From JBBIRW01 sp037441565 (lineage in GTDB: Bacteria; Desulfobacterota; JBBIRW01), in contig JBBIRW010000005.1 of NCBI GenBank assembly GCA_037441565.1, forward strand, positions 1 through 64,000: a DNA stretch of 64,000 bases, read 5' to 3'. The number at the start of each line of letters is the position of its first letter. The stretch's first letter is position 1. Shown here in pieces: positions 7,872-15,367 of the stretch. The notes below the pieces were generated by a model, which saw only the letters and a list, made by a program, of their open reading frames with translations, ran no database searches and was not told the origin of the DNA. The translations under genes and the position numbers were made by a program.

Positions 7872-9107
7872 TTATTTCACTTCCTCCCTGATCGTGGGCT
7901 TCTTGCAGATAAGCACTGCAATAATGCCGAGAACAGCCATCAGTGAAAGTATCCAGAAGGCAGGCAGGAAGCTTCCATATGCAGCCCTTATCCTCGCACC
8001 GATCATGGGCCCAAGTATACCGCCAACGCCCCATGATGTAAATATGATCGCATAATTCATTCCAACGTTCTTTGTTCCGTAGTAGTCAGCTGTGAATGCA
8101 GGCATAACCGCAAACTCACCGCCATATGAGAATCCCACCATCGATATACCGATTGTGTACATAGTAAGTGTTGTAGCATTTCTGAGAACCACAAGCAGCC
8201 CAACAATATAGATAATGAACGCCAATACTGCAGACCAGTTTCTACCAATCTTATCAGAAAGCGCTCCAAATGCAGGCCTTCCGAGACCATTGAAGATGGC
8301 CATTGTTCCAAGTGCACCAGCAGCCTGCGCGGGTGTTAGTCCTGCAAGCTCCTGACCCATTGGAACAGCCTGTGATATAGCCATCAGTCCTATACTCCCC
8401 CACATGAGCATGGTAAACCAGAGAAGGTATGTCTGGGGGTATGTCATGATCTCTGATGGTGGTACATCGATCCTCGTGGGTGCCTTAACTCCTGGAGGTG
8501 GAGCAGGTGGCTCCCATCCAGCAGGTCTCCATCCAACGGGTGGGTTCTTGAATGTTGCACCACTCAATACACAGATGATTCCGAATACAATGCCAAATAC
8601 TGCAAATGTCCCATAAACACCTATCTGCGTATTAAGGTATGTTCCAAGGGGTGCACCAATCATGGACCCCGCACCGAATCCCAGCACTGCAATGCCCGTC
8701 ATTGCCCCTCTGTAGTCAGGGAACCATTTAATGAGAAGGGCAATAGGTGTCACGTAGCAGAATCCAACACCTGCACCTGCTATAACGCCGTATGCGAAAT
8801 AAAGCCCCATCAATGAGGTACCTATCGCGCTTGCAAGTAAGAATCCAATACCAAGGAGCACTCCCCCTGTCATTGCAACAATCCTGGGGCCCGCCTTATC
8901 CTGCCAGCGTCCGGCAAATATCATTGCAAGGGCAAATACTGCTATTGAAATGGTAAAGGGCATGGTCGCCTCTGTAATCGACCAGCCGTGCATCTTCATA
9001 AGAGGGGTTCTGAATATGCTCCAGGTATAGAGATTACCAAGACATAATTGCATTAAAATGGCGGGAATGACAAACAACCATCGATTTGGTACTCTTTCCT
9101 CCTGCAT
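7872..9107 (-). CDS. MFS transporter, oxalate/formate antiporter (OFA) family
   Basis: This is a 12-helix inner-membrane carrier. The N-terminus NRWLFVIPAILMQLCLGNLYTW, split around the conserved LGNLYTWS motif, and the MFS loop sequence GRWQDKAGPR are typical of the OFA (OxlT-like) group, as is the proline-rich central loop (GWRPAGWEPPAPPPG) between helices 6 and 7. OFA members move small carboxylates such as oxalate, formate, lactate or pyruvate; which one applies here is not readable. A strong ribosome binding site (AAAGGAGGTAAAT) precedes ATG 9107 and a terminator follows, so it is monocistronic. Confidence 0.9.
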   Translation of the reverse strand: MQEERVPNRWLFVIPAILMQLCLGNLYTWSIFRTPLMKMHGWSITEATMPFTISIAVFALAMIFAGRWQDKAGPRIVAMTGGVLLGIGFLLASAIGTSLMGLYFAYGVIAGAGVGFCYVTPIALLIKWFPDYRGAMTGIAVLGFGAGSMIGAPLGTYLNTQIGVYGTFAVFGIVFGIICVLSGATFKNPPVGWRPAGWEPPAPPPGVKAPTRIDVPPSEIMTYPQTYLLWFTMLMWGSIGLMAISQAVPMGQELAGLTPAQAAGALGTMAIFNGLGRPAFGALSDKIGRNWSAVLAFIIYIVGLLVVLRNATTLTMYTIGISMVGFSYGGEFAVMPAFTADYYGTKNVGMNYAIIFTSWGVGGILGPMIGARIRAAYGSFLPAFWILSLMAVLGIIAVLICKKPTIREEVK

Positions 9108-9352
9108 ATTTACCTCCTTTTCTTTTTAATTAGCCCTTTAAAATCATTATTCCCTCTCCCCAATGATCACCCCCTTTCTTTCCTGACTATCCTTTCTTCA
9201 GCACCAATTTTGACTATCTATTTATCAGAAGCCTTATATTTATGTCAAGGAAATTTTTAATAAACCGTTTTATTTTTTTACCATTAGGAAAAAACTGGAA
9301 CGTAAAGAAAGTCTTTGCAATGAAGGATAAAGATCATATATTTCCTTAATGT

Positions 9353-9381
9353 TTGACCTTCATGGTTTAAGATAATATACT
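9353..9381 (+). promoter_or_regulatory. Sigma-70 type promoter in front of the REC/zinc-ribbon gene
   Basis: TTGACC (9353-9358), a 17-bp spacer and TATACT (9376-9381) form a near-consensus pair. The expected transcription start, about 7 bases past the -10 box, falls at 9387-9388, that is at the annotated start codon, so the message may be leaderless. No ribosome binding site is visible before either candidate ATG (9387 or 9396), which agrees with this. Confidence 0.5.
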
Positions 9382-9386
9382 TTTTT

Positions 9387-9983
9387 ATGTTTAATATGCA
9401 GGAAAAGATCATTCTCGTTGAAGACGATCAGTTCCTCCTTAAAATGTATAAATCTAAACTCGAGATGGAAGGATATGTTGTCATTACATGCACTAATGGT
9501 GCAGAGTGCCTTCAGATCTTATCCAGGGAAAAACCGCAGCTCATAATCACAGATCTCATTATGCCCGTTATGAATGGATTTCAGCTTCTCCAGACATTAA
9601 GACAGAACCCGGAATTCTCACGGATCCCGGTTATTGTTCTATCCAGCCGCGGACTCCCACAAGAAATCGAAAAGGCTATCTCTCTTGGCGCAAAGGATTA
9701 CATGGTAAAGACATCGATAACCATGAAGGAGATGGCACAGAAGATAAAGAAGGTTATTGAACAGAGTACTGCAGCCTCACCGCTTTATCACTATAAAATT
9801 GCGATAAAAGAAACACTCCTCGATGCACCAAAGCTTGCTACAGATTTTAATATGGATAGATTATTCCGCTGTCAGAAATGCGGTGGTCCCATCATCCTTG
9901 ATCTGGTAAGGGATATTACGAGGGAGAAGGCGTGGTTTGTTGGACATTTTGTTTGTCAGAACTGCGGGTCATCCAGCAGTTAG
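9387..9983 (+). CDS. Response regulator receiver domain with C-terminal zinc ribbon
   Basis: Residues 5-125 are a receiver domain: acidic pair in VEDD, phospho-acceptor D56 in IITDLIMP, switch residue in VLSS and K108 in VKTS. Instead of a DNA-binding domain there is a linker and then a four-cysteine knuckle pair, C162-x2-C165 and C190-x2-C193, which would hold one zinc. The output is therefore probably protein or RNA binding rather than a classical helix-turn-helix. No kinase gene is adjacent; the neighbours are transporters. I know no named family for this exact combination. Confidence 0.8.
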   Translation: MFNMQEKIILVEDDQFLLKMYKSKLEMEGYVVITCTNGAECLQILSREKPQLIITDLIMPVMNGFQLLQTLRQNPEFSRIPVIVLSSRGLPQEIEKAISLGAKDYMVKTSITMKEMAQKIKKVIEQSTAASPLYHYKIAIKETLLDAPKLATDFNMDRLFRCQKCGGPIILDLVRDITREKAWFVGHFVCQNCGSSSS

Positions 9984-10071
9984 TTTTCCTGAGCCTCACC
10001 TTTTATTAATCCCATCTCTTCATCAACATCATCCAAGCCTGTTGCAAAAAGTATCTTTTTAAACAAAACTG

Positions 10072-11232
10072 TTAATCACCCCTTCCTGGCATTATAATAA
10101 TTGAACCTGCTAATGAAACAAAAGATGCAAATAGAAATGCGGGAAAATACCCACCCATTTCAATAATTTTTCCACCAACAAGTGAACTCATGGCAATCCC
10201 GGTATAGATTGCTGTGCTGAATCCACCCATTACAAAACCCCTTCCATTCTGCGGAGATTCCTCGGTAAGGAGTGAACCGATCGTAACAAAGCTCATTCCC
10301 ATTGAAATTCCAAGGATTGATGAGAGCAATATAAAGTTAATCACCGATTGTGAAAGAGCGATCAGCAGTGTTGAAACAGCACTTCCCAGCATGCCCAGCA
10401 CTATAAAGGGTCTTCTCATCCCGCTCATATCCGAAAGTTTACCAACAGGAAGTCTTACAATCGTATTGAAAAAGGCCTGGAAAGCAAATATAACGCCGAT
10501 TAAAAATGTATTAATACCTTTCTCATGGGCAAAAAGTGGAAAAAAGGTAATTGATACACCCCATGTAAATGTCAAACATAGTGTCGCAATCCAGCATCTG
10601 TTTATATTGCGTTCCCTGATAATCTCATAAATAACTGCACTATTGATGGAGACTCTCTCACCTGGATTTTTCACCTCCTTAAGTAATGTTACTGAGAGGA
10701 TAAAAATTGAAGCGATTATAGCTGCGGAAATAAAAAAGCTCATCTCAAGTGAGTATCTTGCAGCAATAAAACCCCCTATAGCAGGTCCCAGACTCATTCC
10801 CGCATAAAGGGATGTCGTATAATAGCCGTATGCCCTGCCAACATAGCCCGGATAAGATATATCACCGATATAAGACATAATGCTTGGTGTGAATGATGCT
10901 ATGCCAATACCCCCAAAAAGATAAAATAGCATTATCTGTAATGGCGTTTTGCAAAAAGGAACAATGAGCGATGTAAAGCCGCTTAAAAAAATCCCGGCAA
11001 GCATCATCCTCCTCCTCCCCCATCTATCCGAACTAACACCCATAGGAAATGCAGTAATCGCAGCAGAAAGCATAAAGAGAAAGTTTATCAATCCAACCTG
11101 AGATGGTGAGGCATTTCTATATTTTGCATAAAGCGGTATAAGGGGGATCCTCATGTAGGCACCCACATAAAGAATAAAGGTAACAAGGCAGGCAATAAAC
11201 AGTGATCCTGGTGATATTTTCAAGTTAAACAT
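10072..11232 (-). CDS. Major facilitator superfamily transporter
   Basis: This is a polytopic carrier with about twelve hydrophobic segments. The MFS loop 2-3 motif appears as GVSSDRWGRRRMM near residues 62-74 and its duplicate as GKLSDMSGMRRPF in the second half. It is most similar in style to drug- or sugar-efflux MFS members; the substrate is unknown. It ends convergent with the REC/zinc-ribbon gene, 88 bp apart. The dual-specificity phosphatase gene ends just 2 bp upstream on the same strand, so the two are translationally close. Confidence 0.85.
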   Translation of the reverse strand: MFNLKISPGSLFIACLVTFILYVGAYMRIPLIPLYAKYRNASPSQVGLINFLFMLSAAITAFPMGVSSDRWGRRRMMLAGIFLSGFTSLIVPFCKTPLQIMLFYLFGGIGIASFTPSIMSYIGDISYPGYVGRAYGYYTTSLYAGMSLGPAIGGFIAARYSLEMSFFISAAIIASIFILSVTLLKEVKNPGERVSINSAVIYEIIRERNINRCWIATLCLTFTWGVSITFFPLFAHEKGINTFLIGVIFAFQAFFNTIVRLPVGKLSDMSGMRRPFIVLGMLGSAVSTLLIALSQSVINFILLSSILGISMGMSFVTIGSLLTEESPQNGRGFVMGGFSTAIYTGIAMSSLVGGKIIEMGGYFPAFLFASFVSLAGSIIIMPGRGD

Positions 11233-11234
11233 CC

Positions 11235-11642
11235 TCAGGCACTATAATAAGCAAGTATAGAATTGAACAGTGCAGGGTGGGGTCTTGCAAATGGCCTCTT
11301 CGACATGATAAATTCAAGGGCCTCTTCAATACCAAATCCACATTCATAAAGATAACATATAGCAATTGCAGTTGAACGACTCACACCTGCATTGCAATGG
11401 ATCAGCACCTTTCCATCCCTTATCTTCCTCCTTATAAACTCAACAGCCTCATGAATATATGGGAATGGAATAGCAACGCCATCATCAAGAGGAACCTTTA
11501 AGTAGCACAGATCCTCATGGGGGGTGTATTCCACCTCTTCTGCTGTGTTAAGAATCGCAATTATCCCTGCTCTCTTCAGATATTCAGCATCAAGAGCATC
11601 ATATCTATCCCCGAGTGCAAGCCTTTCAAGAATGAAGGTCAT
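11235..11642 (-). CDS. Dual-specificity protein phosphatase family protein
   Basis: This is a small cytoplasmic cysteine-based phosphatase of 135 aa. The P-loop is HCNAGVSRS with nucleophile C83 and phosphate-binding R89, and a general-acid Asp sits in VPLDDG about 30 residues earlier. Eukaryote-like dual-specificity folds of this size occur in many bacteria and may act on phosphoproteins, nucleotides or lipids. It lies between rpoD and an MFS gene, all on the minus strand. Confidence 0.85.
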   Translation of the reverse strand: MTFILERLALGDRYDALDAEYLKRAGIIAILNTAEEVEYTPHEDLCYLKVPLDDGVAIPFPYIHEAVEFIRRKIRDGKVLIHCNAGVSRSTAIAICYLYECGFGIEEALEFIMSKRPFARPHPALFNSILAYYSA

Positions 11643-11699
11643 GGAAGCGCACCCCCTTTATTCGTAATAATAACTATATTTTTTGAATGGAGTGGACCC

Positions 11700-13406
11700 C
11701 TATTCTATGGAGGATTTCCTTCTCTTCCTGGCTGACATCCTTGCCCTTATAAGAGCCCTCGGATCAAATGTAATAACACCCTCTGTCTCACCATCTTCAT
11801 CCTCAACCCTTTCAATAATGCCTTCTGCCCCTTCAGTTATCCCGAACCTCAGCCTTAATACCTTCTCCTCTCTTGGTCTTAAAGAGGAAAGAGCTTTCTG
11901 GATCTTGTCTGACAGATCCTTTTTTATAACTGCATCGGAGGGAAATATAGCCTTTTCATCCTCTATAAAGTTACCAACCTGACTGTCTTCCTCATCACCT
12001 ATAGGGGTCTCAAGTGAAATCGGTTTCTTGATCACCTTGAATACATTTTTAACCTTCTCCACCGGAATACCCATCTCCTTAGCTATCTCCCCAGGACTTG
12101 GTTCCCTTCCGAGTTTTTGAACGAGATCCCTTGATATCCTTATCAGTTTATTTATTGTTTCTATCATATGAACAGGTATCCTTATAGTCCTTGCCTGATC
12201 AGCAATTGCCCTTGTTATCGCCTGTCTTATCCACCATGTTGCATATGTGCTGAATTTATAACCCCTTTTATAATCAAATTTATCAACTGCCTTCATTAAT
12301 CCGATGTTGCCTTCCTGAATAAGGTCAAGAAAGTTCAATCCTCTGCCGATATACTTCTTGGCAATACTGACAACGAGCCTGAGGTTTGCCCTCACCAGGT
12401 CTGCCTTTGCAGACTGAACCTTTTCCTCCCCCTTTCTCATTTTTATATAATCGTCTTTAACCTCGCTTATCTCGGAGCCGGAAATCTCCTCGATCCTTCT
12501 TATCTTTGCCATTATCCTGGACCACCTCTCATATATCTCGGAGATTTTTTCTTCCTCAAGATTGATTACCTTTGCTGCATCCTTCGGCGTCATCCTCTTT
12601 TCCATTTTTAGAAGAACTTCCTTTAGGATATTTTCTGGAACATTACAGCTTGAAAAAATTTCTCCAAGTTCCTTTTCAAGTTCATCGATTGTCCTTCCAA
12701 AGCTCTTAAGTTTTCTATACACCTTTTGCTCCTGGACCCTTTTAAGGTTCATATCCTTAAGAAGGGTAAGGATCTCCTCCCTCAACCTCTTATATCTGTT
12801 CTCTTTCTTTTGCCTCTCACATTCCTTTTTTATCTTTCCTTTCAACTCTTGCTCCAGCTCCGTTTTTCTTCTCCACATCCTCTTAAGCCTTCTCAGAAGG
12901 GAGAAAAATTCCCTCTTCTTTTGCTCCGCTCTAACCTTATTTTTTACATTTACACCTTCAATAATATCCTCAATCCCTATCTTCCCTTTCCTTAACCGCT
13001 CTTCAAGCTTCAAAACTTCCTTTACAGCAAGTGATGAGGATAAAACCGTCTCCCTTATCTCTTCCTCGCCCTCCTCTATCCTCTTTGAGATTTCAACCTC
13101 CTGTTCCGGTGTAAGGAGTGAAACCTTTCCTATCTCTTTTAGGTAAAGCCTTACAGGGTCCTCGAGTTCCGCTGTTTCGATCTCGAACTCCTCCTCAAAC
13201 TCCGCAGATAGAAAGGGTTCAGCCTCCTCAGGTGCGCTAACAACCTCTATGTCCATATCCTCCACAATCCCAAGGATATCCTCTATCTGGTCCGGATAGA
13301 TCATATCAGGCGGAAGCACCTCATTTAGTTCGTCATAGGTCAAAAAACCCTTTTCTCTTCCGCATTCAATGAGTCTCCTCATTTCCCTATCTCTTACTTT
13401 TCTCAT
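11700..13406 (-). CDS. rpoD: RNA polymerase sigma factor RpoD with atypical C-terminus
   Basis: This is the housekeeping sigma-70 factor by architecture (568 aa). Region 1.1 is seen at the N-terminus (GFLTYDELNEVLPPDMI), region 1.2 at DPVRLYLKEIGKVSLLT, a non-conserved charged insert, then intact region 2 (GLNFLDLIQEGNIGLMKAVD, FSTYATWWIRQAI), region 3 (GREPSPGEIAKEMG) and region 4.1 (LRPREEKVLRLRFGI). After RFGI the usual region 4.2 helix-turn-helix, normally containing VTRERIRQIEAKAL, is absent; 45 residues of acidic then basic sequence ending RARMSARKRRKSSIE stand in its place. No other frame encodes the missing motif. ATG 13406 is preferred over TTG 13430 because GGGGG precedes it. It overlaps the GHMP kinase gene by 20 bp. 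Confidence 0.93.
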   Translation of the reverse strand: MRKVRDREMRRLIECGREKGFLTYDELNEVLPPDMIYPDQIEDILGIVEDMDIEVVSAPEEAEPFLSAEFEEEFEIETAELEDPVRLYLKEIGKVSLLTPEQEVEISKRIEEGEEEIRETVLSSSLAVKEVLKLEERLRKGKIGIEDIIEGVNVKNKVRAEQKKREFFSLLRRLKRMWRRKTELEQELKGKIKKECERQKKENRYKRLREEILTLLKDMNLKRVQEQKVYRKLKSFGRTIDELEKELGEIFSSCNVPENILKEVLLKMEKRMTPKDAAKVINLEEEKISEIYERWSRIMAKIRRIEEISGSEISEVKDDYIKMRKGEEKVQSAKADLVRANLRLVVSIAKKYIGRGLNFLDLIQEGNIGLMKAVDKFDYKRGYKFSTYATWWIRQAITRAIADQARTIRIPVHMIETINKLIRISRDLVQKLGREPSPGEIAKEMGIPVEKVKNVFKVIKKPISLETPIGDEEDSQVGNFIEDEKAIFPSDAVIKKDLSDKIQKALSSLRPREEKVLRLRFGITEGAEGIIERVEDEDGETEGVITFDPRALIRARMSARKRRKSSIE

Positions 13407-14424
13407 TGGACAAAACCCCCTCTTTTTCAAAAACCTTTACACCTTCACCTACAAATTTGTATCTTAGTATTTTAAATCCTTCTTCCTGGAGTTTTCCCAT
13501 TACGTTATCAACCCTATCCTCCTCAGCAAGTGTTATCATACAACCTCCACCTCCAGCACCACAGAGTTTTCCACCAATTGCACCATTTCTTTTTATCTTC
13601 TCCATAAAATCTTCTATCCAGTCAACGCTGATCCCCTTTACCAGACCCCTCCTGATTTTCCACTCCTCATCCATCAATCTCCCAACCTCATCAAGTTTGC
13701 CCTCCCTCAATACCCTGACCATCTCCATTGTTATAAACTTGATATTTTTGAGACCCTCCCTGATCCCTTTTCTTCCATCGATATAATACTTAATAATCTT
13801 CCAGTTAATTTCCGCAGAATCATGGCTAACATCCGTATAAGAGAGTATAAGCCTTCTGTTAAGTGAAGATATTATTGTATCACTTAAATGAAGTCCTTCC
13901 CTTCTTTCCCCGTCAGGTGTGTGGTAAATGAGGTTAAAGCCACCATATACAGAGGCAAAATAATCTTGCGTTCCAACAGGTATTTTAAGGAGTCGGGTTT
14001 CAACAATAGAAGCCCTCCGTATGATGCTGCTGCAATCTAATGCCTCGCCCCTTGCCTTCATCAGTCCTGTTATAAGTGAAACAAGCAGAGATGATGATGC
14101 ACCAAGACCGGATCCAGTGGGCGCATCATTCCTGATCAGAATCTCAAAATCCCATGGAGGTTGAAAGGCCTTAATAGCTTCAACTACAAGTTCAAAGCCT
14201 GCCTTTTTTCCTAGCTCATTGATGTCCTTTCCTTCAATGAATCGACCGTCACCCCAAGAGATTATTTTAAAGCCCTTCTCACTCCTCTTCAAAATCCTGA
14301 CTGTGCTCCATATACTTATACTGCTATTAAGGGTGATCCCTTCTTCAATAATATTTATTGGATAAAGGTCCAGGCTTCCGCCCGAAAAGTCAATTCTGTT
14401 GGGTGAAAGCGAGTATATCTCCAT
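13387..14424 (-). CDS. GHMP-family sugar kinase (heptose 7-phosphate/galactokinase-like)
   Basis: This is a small-molecule kinase of the galactokinase-homoserine-mevalonate-phosphomevalonate fold, 345 aa. The ATP-binding loop APTGSGLGASSS lies at residues 101-112 and the C-terminal glycine motif GKLCGAGGGGCMI near 293-305. The pattern is closest to the D-glycero-D-manno-heptose 7-phosphate kinases (HddA-like), but no other heptose gene is nearby, so the substrate is open. It is directly upstream of rpoD with a 20-bp overlap, an unusual partner. Confidence 0.8.
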   Translation of the reverse strand: MEIYSLSPNRIDFSGGSLDLYPINIIEEGITLNSSISIWSTVRILKRSEKGFKIISWGDGRFIEGKDINELGKKAGFELVVEAIKAFQPPWDFEILIRNDAPTGSGLGASSSLLVSLITGLMKARGEALDCSSIIRRASIVETRLLKIPVGTQDYFASVYGGFNLIYHTPDGERREGLHLSDTIISSLNRRLILSYTDVSHDSAEINWKIIKYYIDGRKGIREGLKNIKFITMEMVRVLREGKLDEVGRLMDEEWKIRRGLVKGISVDWIEDFMEKIKRNGAIGGKLCGAGGGGCMITLAEEDRVDNVMGKLQEEGFKILRYKFVGEGVKVFEKEGVLSNEKSKR

Positions 14425-14490
14425 TTTTCGAAAAAAGATCTGGTAAGATGGGTCCCCCGCCCCTCCTCATCTGTTATCTTTTAGACTCTT

Positions 14491-14994
14491 TCAGGATGAA
14501 TCCTTTTTCAGATATTTTCTTTCCACTTCTTTCAGGAAGTCATCGATCCATCTATCTGAATCACCACTTCCTTTATCGGGAACGCTTATCGTTCCCGCAG
14601 TCTCCATGACTTTTCGGGTTACATAAATGGGGGCTTTAAATTTAAGGGCAATAGCAATAGAATCACTCGGTCTCGCATCGATTACTATCTGCTTCCCATT
14701 GTGCTCCAGGGATAAGGATGCATAATAAGTATTGTCCCGCAGATCCTCCACAACTACCTTCTGCACCTTTGCATAAAGAGCCTCTATGATGGATCTGATT
14801 AAATCATGTGTCATAGGCCTTGGGGCAACCGAATTCGTCATCTCCATAGCAATCGCCTTTGCTTCAAATGGACCGATCCATATAGGAAGGACACGCTTTC
14901 CATGGCATTCCTCGAGCATAACTATCCACATCTCGGATAGCTTATCATGCACAAGACCTGCTACCTTAACCTCTATTTCTTTTATCTCATCCAT
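14491..14994 (-). CDS. Bifunctional nuclease family protein (DUF151)
   Basis: This cytoplasmic protein of 167 aa has the BFN/DUF151 core: LPIWIGPFEAKAIAMEM near residues 35-52, PRPMTHDLI, and the DARPSDSIAIALKFKAPIYV segment that marks the family. Homologues are reported as nucleases with DNase/RNase activity in plants and Thermotoga; the bacterial role is not settled. The C-terminal 30 residues are charged and end KYLKKDSS. Upstream lies a small FmdB zinc ribbon, and downstream the GHMP kinase. Confidence 0.9.
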   Translation of the reverse strand: MDEIKEIEVKVAGLVHDKLSEMWIVMLEECHGKRVLPIWIGPFEAKAIAMEMTNSVAPRPMTHDLIRSIIEALYAKVQKVVVEDLRDNTYYASLSLEHNGKQIVIDARPSDSIAIALKFKAPIYVTRKVMETAGTISVPDKGSGDSDRWIDDFLKEVERKYLKKDSS

Positions 14995-15103
14995 GACGCA
15001 CTTATTATAGTGATAAAAAAGACCTCTTTCAAGGGAAACAGGAAATTTTTACCCCCCATTTTCTTTATCCCGGTAAATTATTCAATAGCCCTGCTCCGGA
15101 ATA

Positions 15104-15268
15104 TCAGCTCTTCTTTGAAGTCTTTGCATAAAAGCTTCCTAACTGGACCTTGATGTTCTCACCGTTGCATTTGGGACACCTTATCTTCGCCTCTTCCCTC
15201 TCCTTAAGGCTCATAACAAGTATAAACTCTTCACCGCAATTCATACATTTGAATTCATAAGTTGGCAT
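15104..15268 (-). CDS. FmdB-type zinc ribbon protein, 54 aa
   Basis: This is a short single-domain zinc ribbon: MPTYEFKCMNCGEEF at the start and IRCPKCNG in the middle, giving two CxxC knuckles (C8/C11 and C31/C34) 20 residues apart. This is the regulatory FmdB/FdrA-type ribbon found in many bacteria, with unknown function. A very good ribosome binding site (GAGAGGAGGTCGGT) precedes ATG 15268. It lies between nrdJ and the bifunctional nuclease gene on the same strand. Confidence 0.9.
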   Translation of the reverse strand: MPTYEFKCMNCGEEFILVMSLKEREEAKIRCPKCNGENIKVQLGSFYAKTSKKS

Positions 15269-15367
15269 ACCGACCTCCTCTCTTTTTTTGAAGATAAGGA
15301 AAACCCTTTCCCAATATTAAATTACAGATATTTTATTCAGATTGCAAATCAAGATTTCTGTGAAAAA

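Noticed and set aside
11700..11860. Frameshift in rpoD as cause of the missing region 4.2
   Set aside because: I translated the other two frames of the same strand after RFGI; both meet stops quickly and neither contains the recognition-helix sequence.
12562..13146. Long plus-strand reading frame opposite rpoD
   Set aside because: It mirrors the Lys/Glu-rich coding strand and gives a Phe/Ser-rich product with no start signal; a shadow of rpoD.
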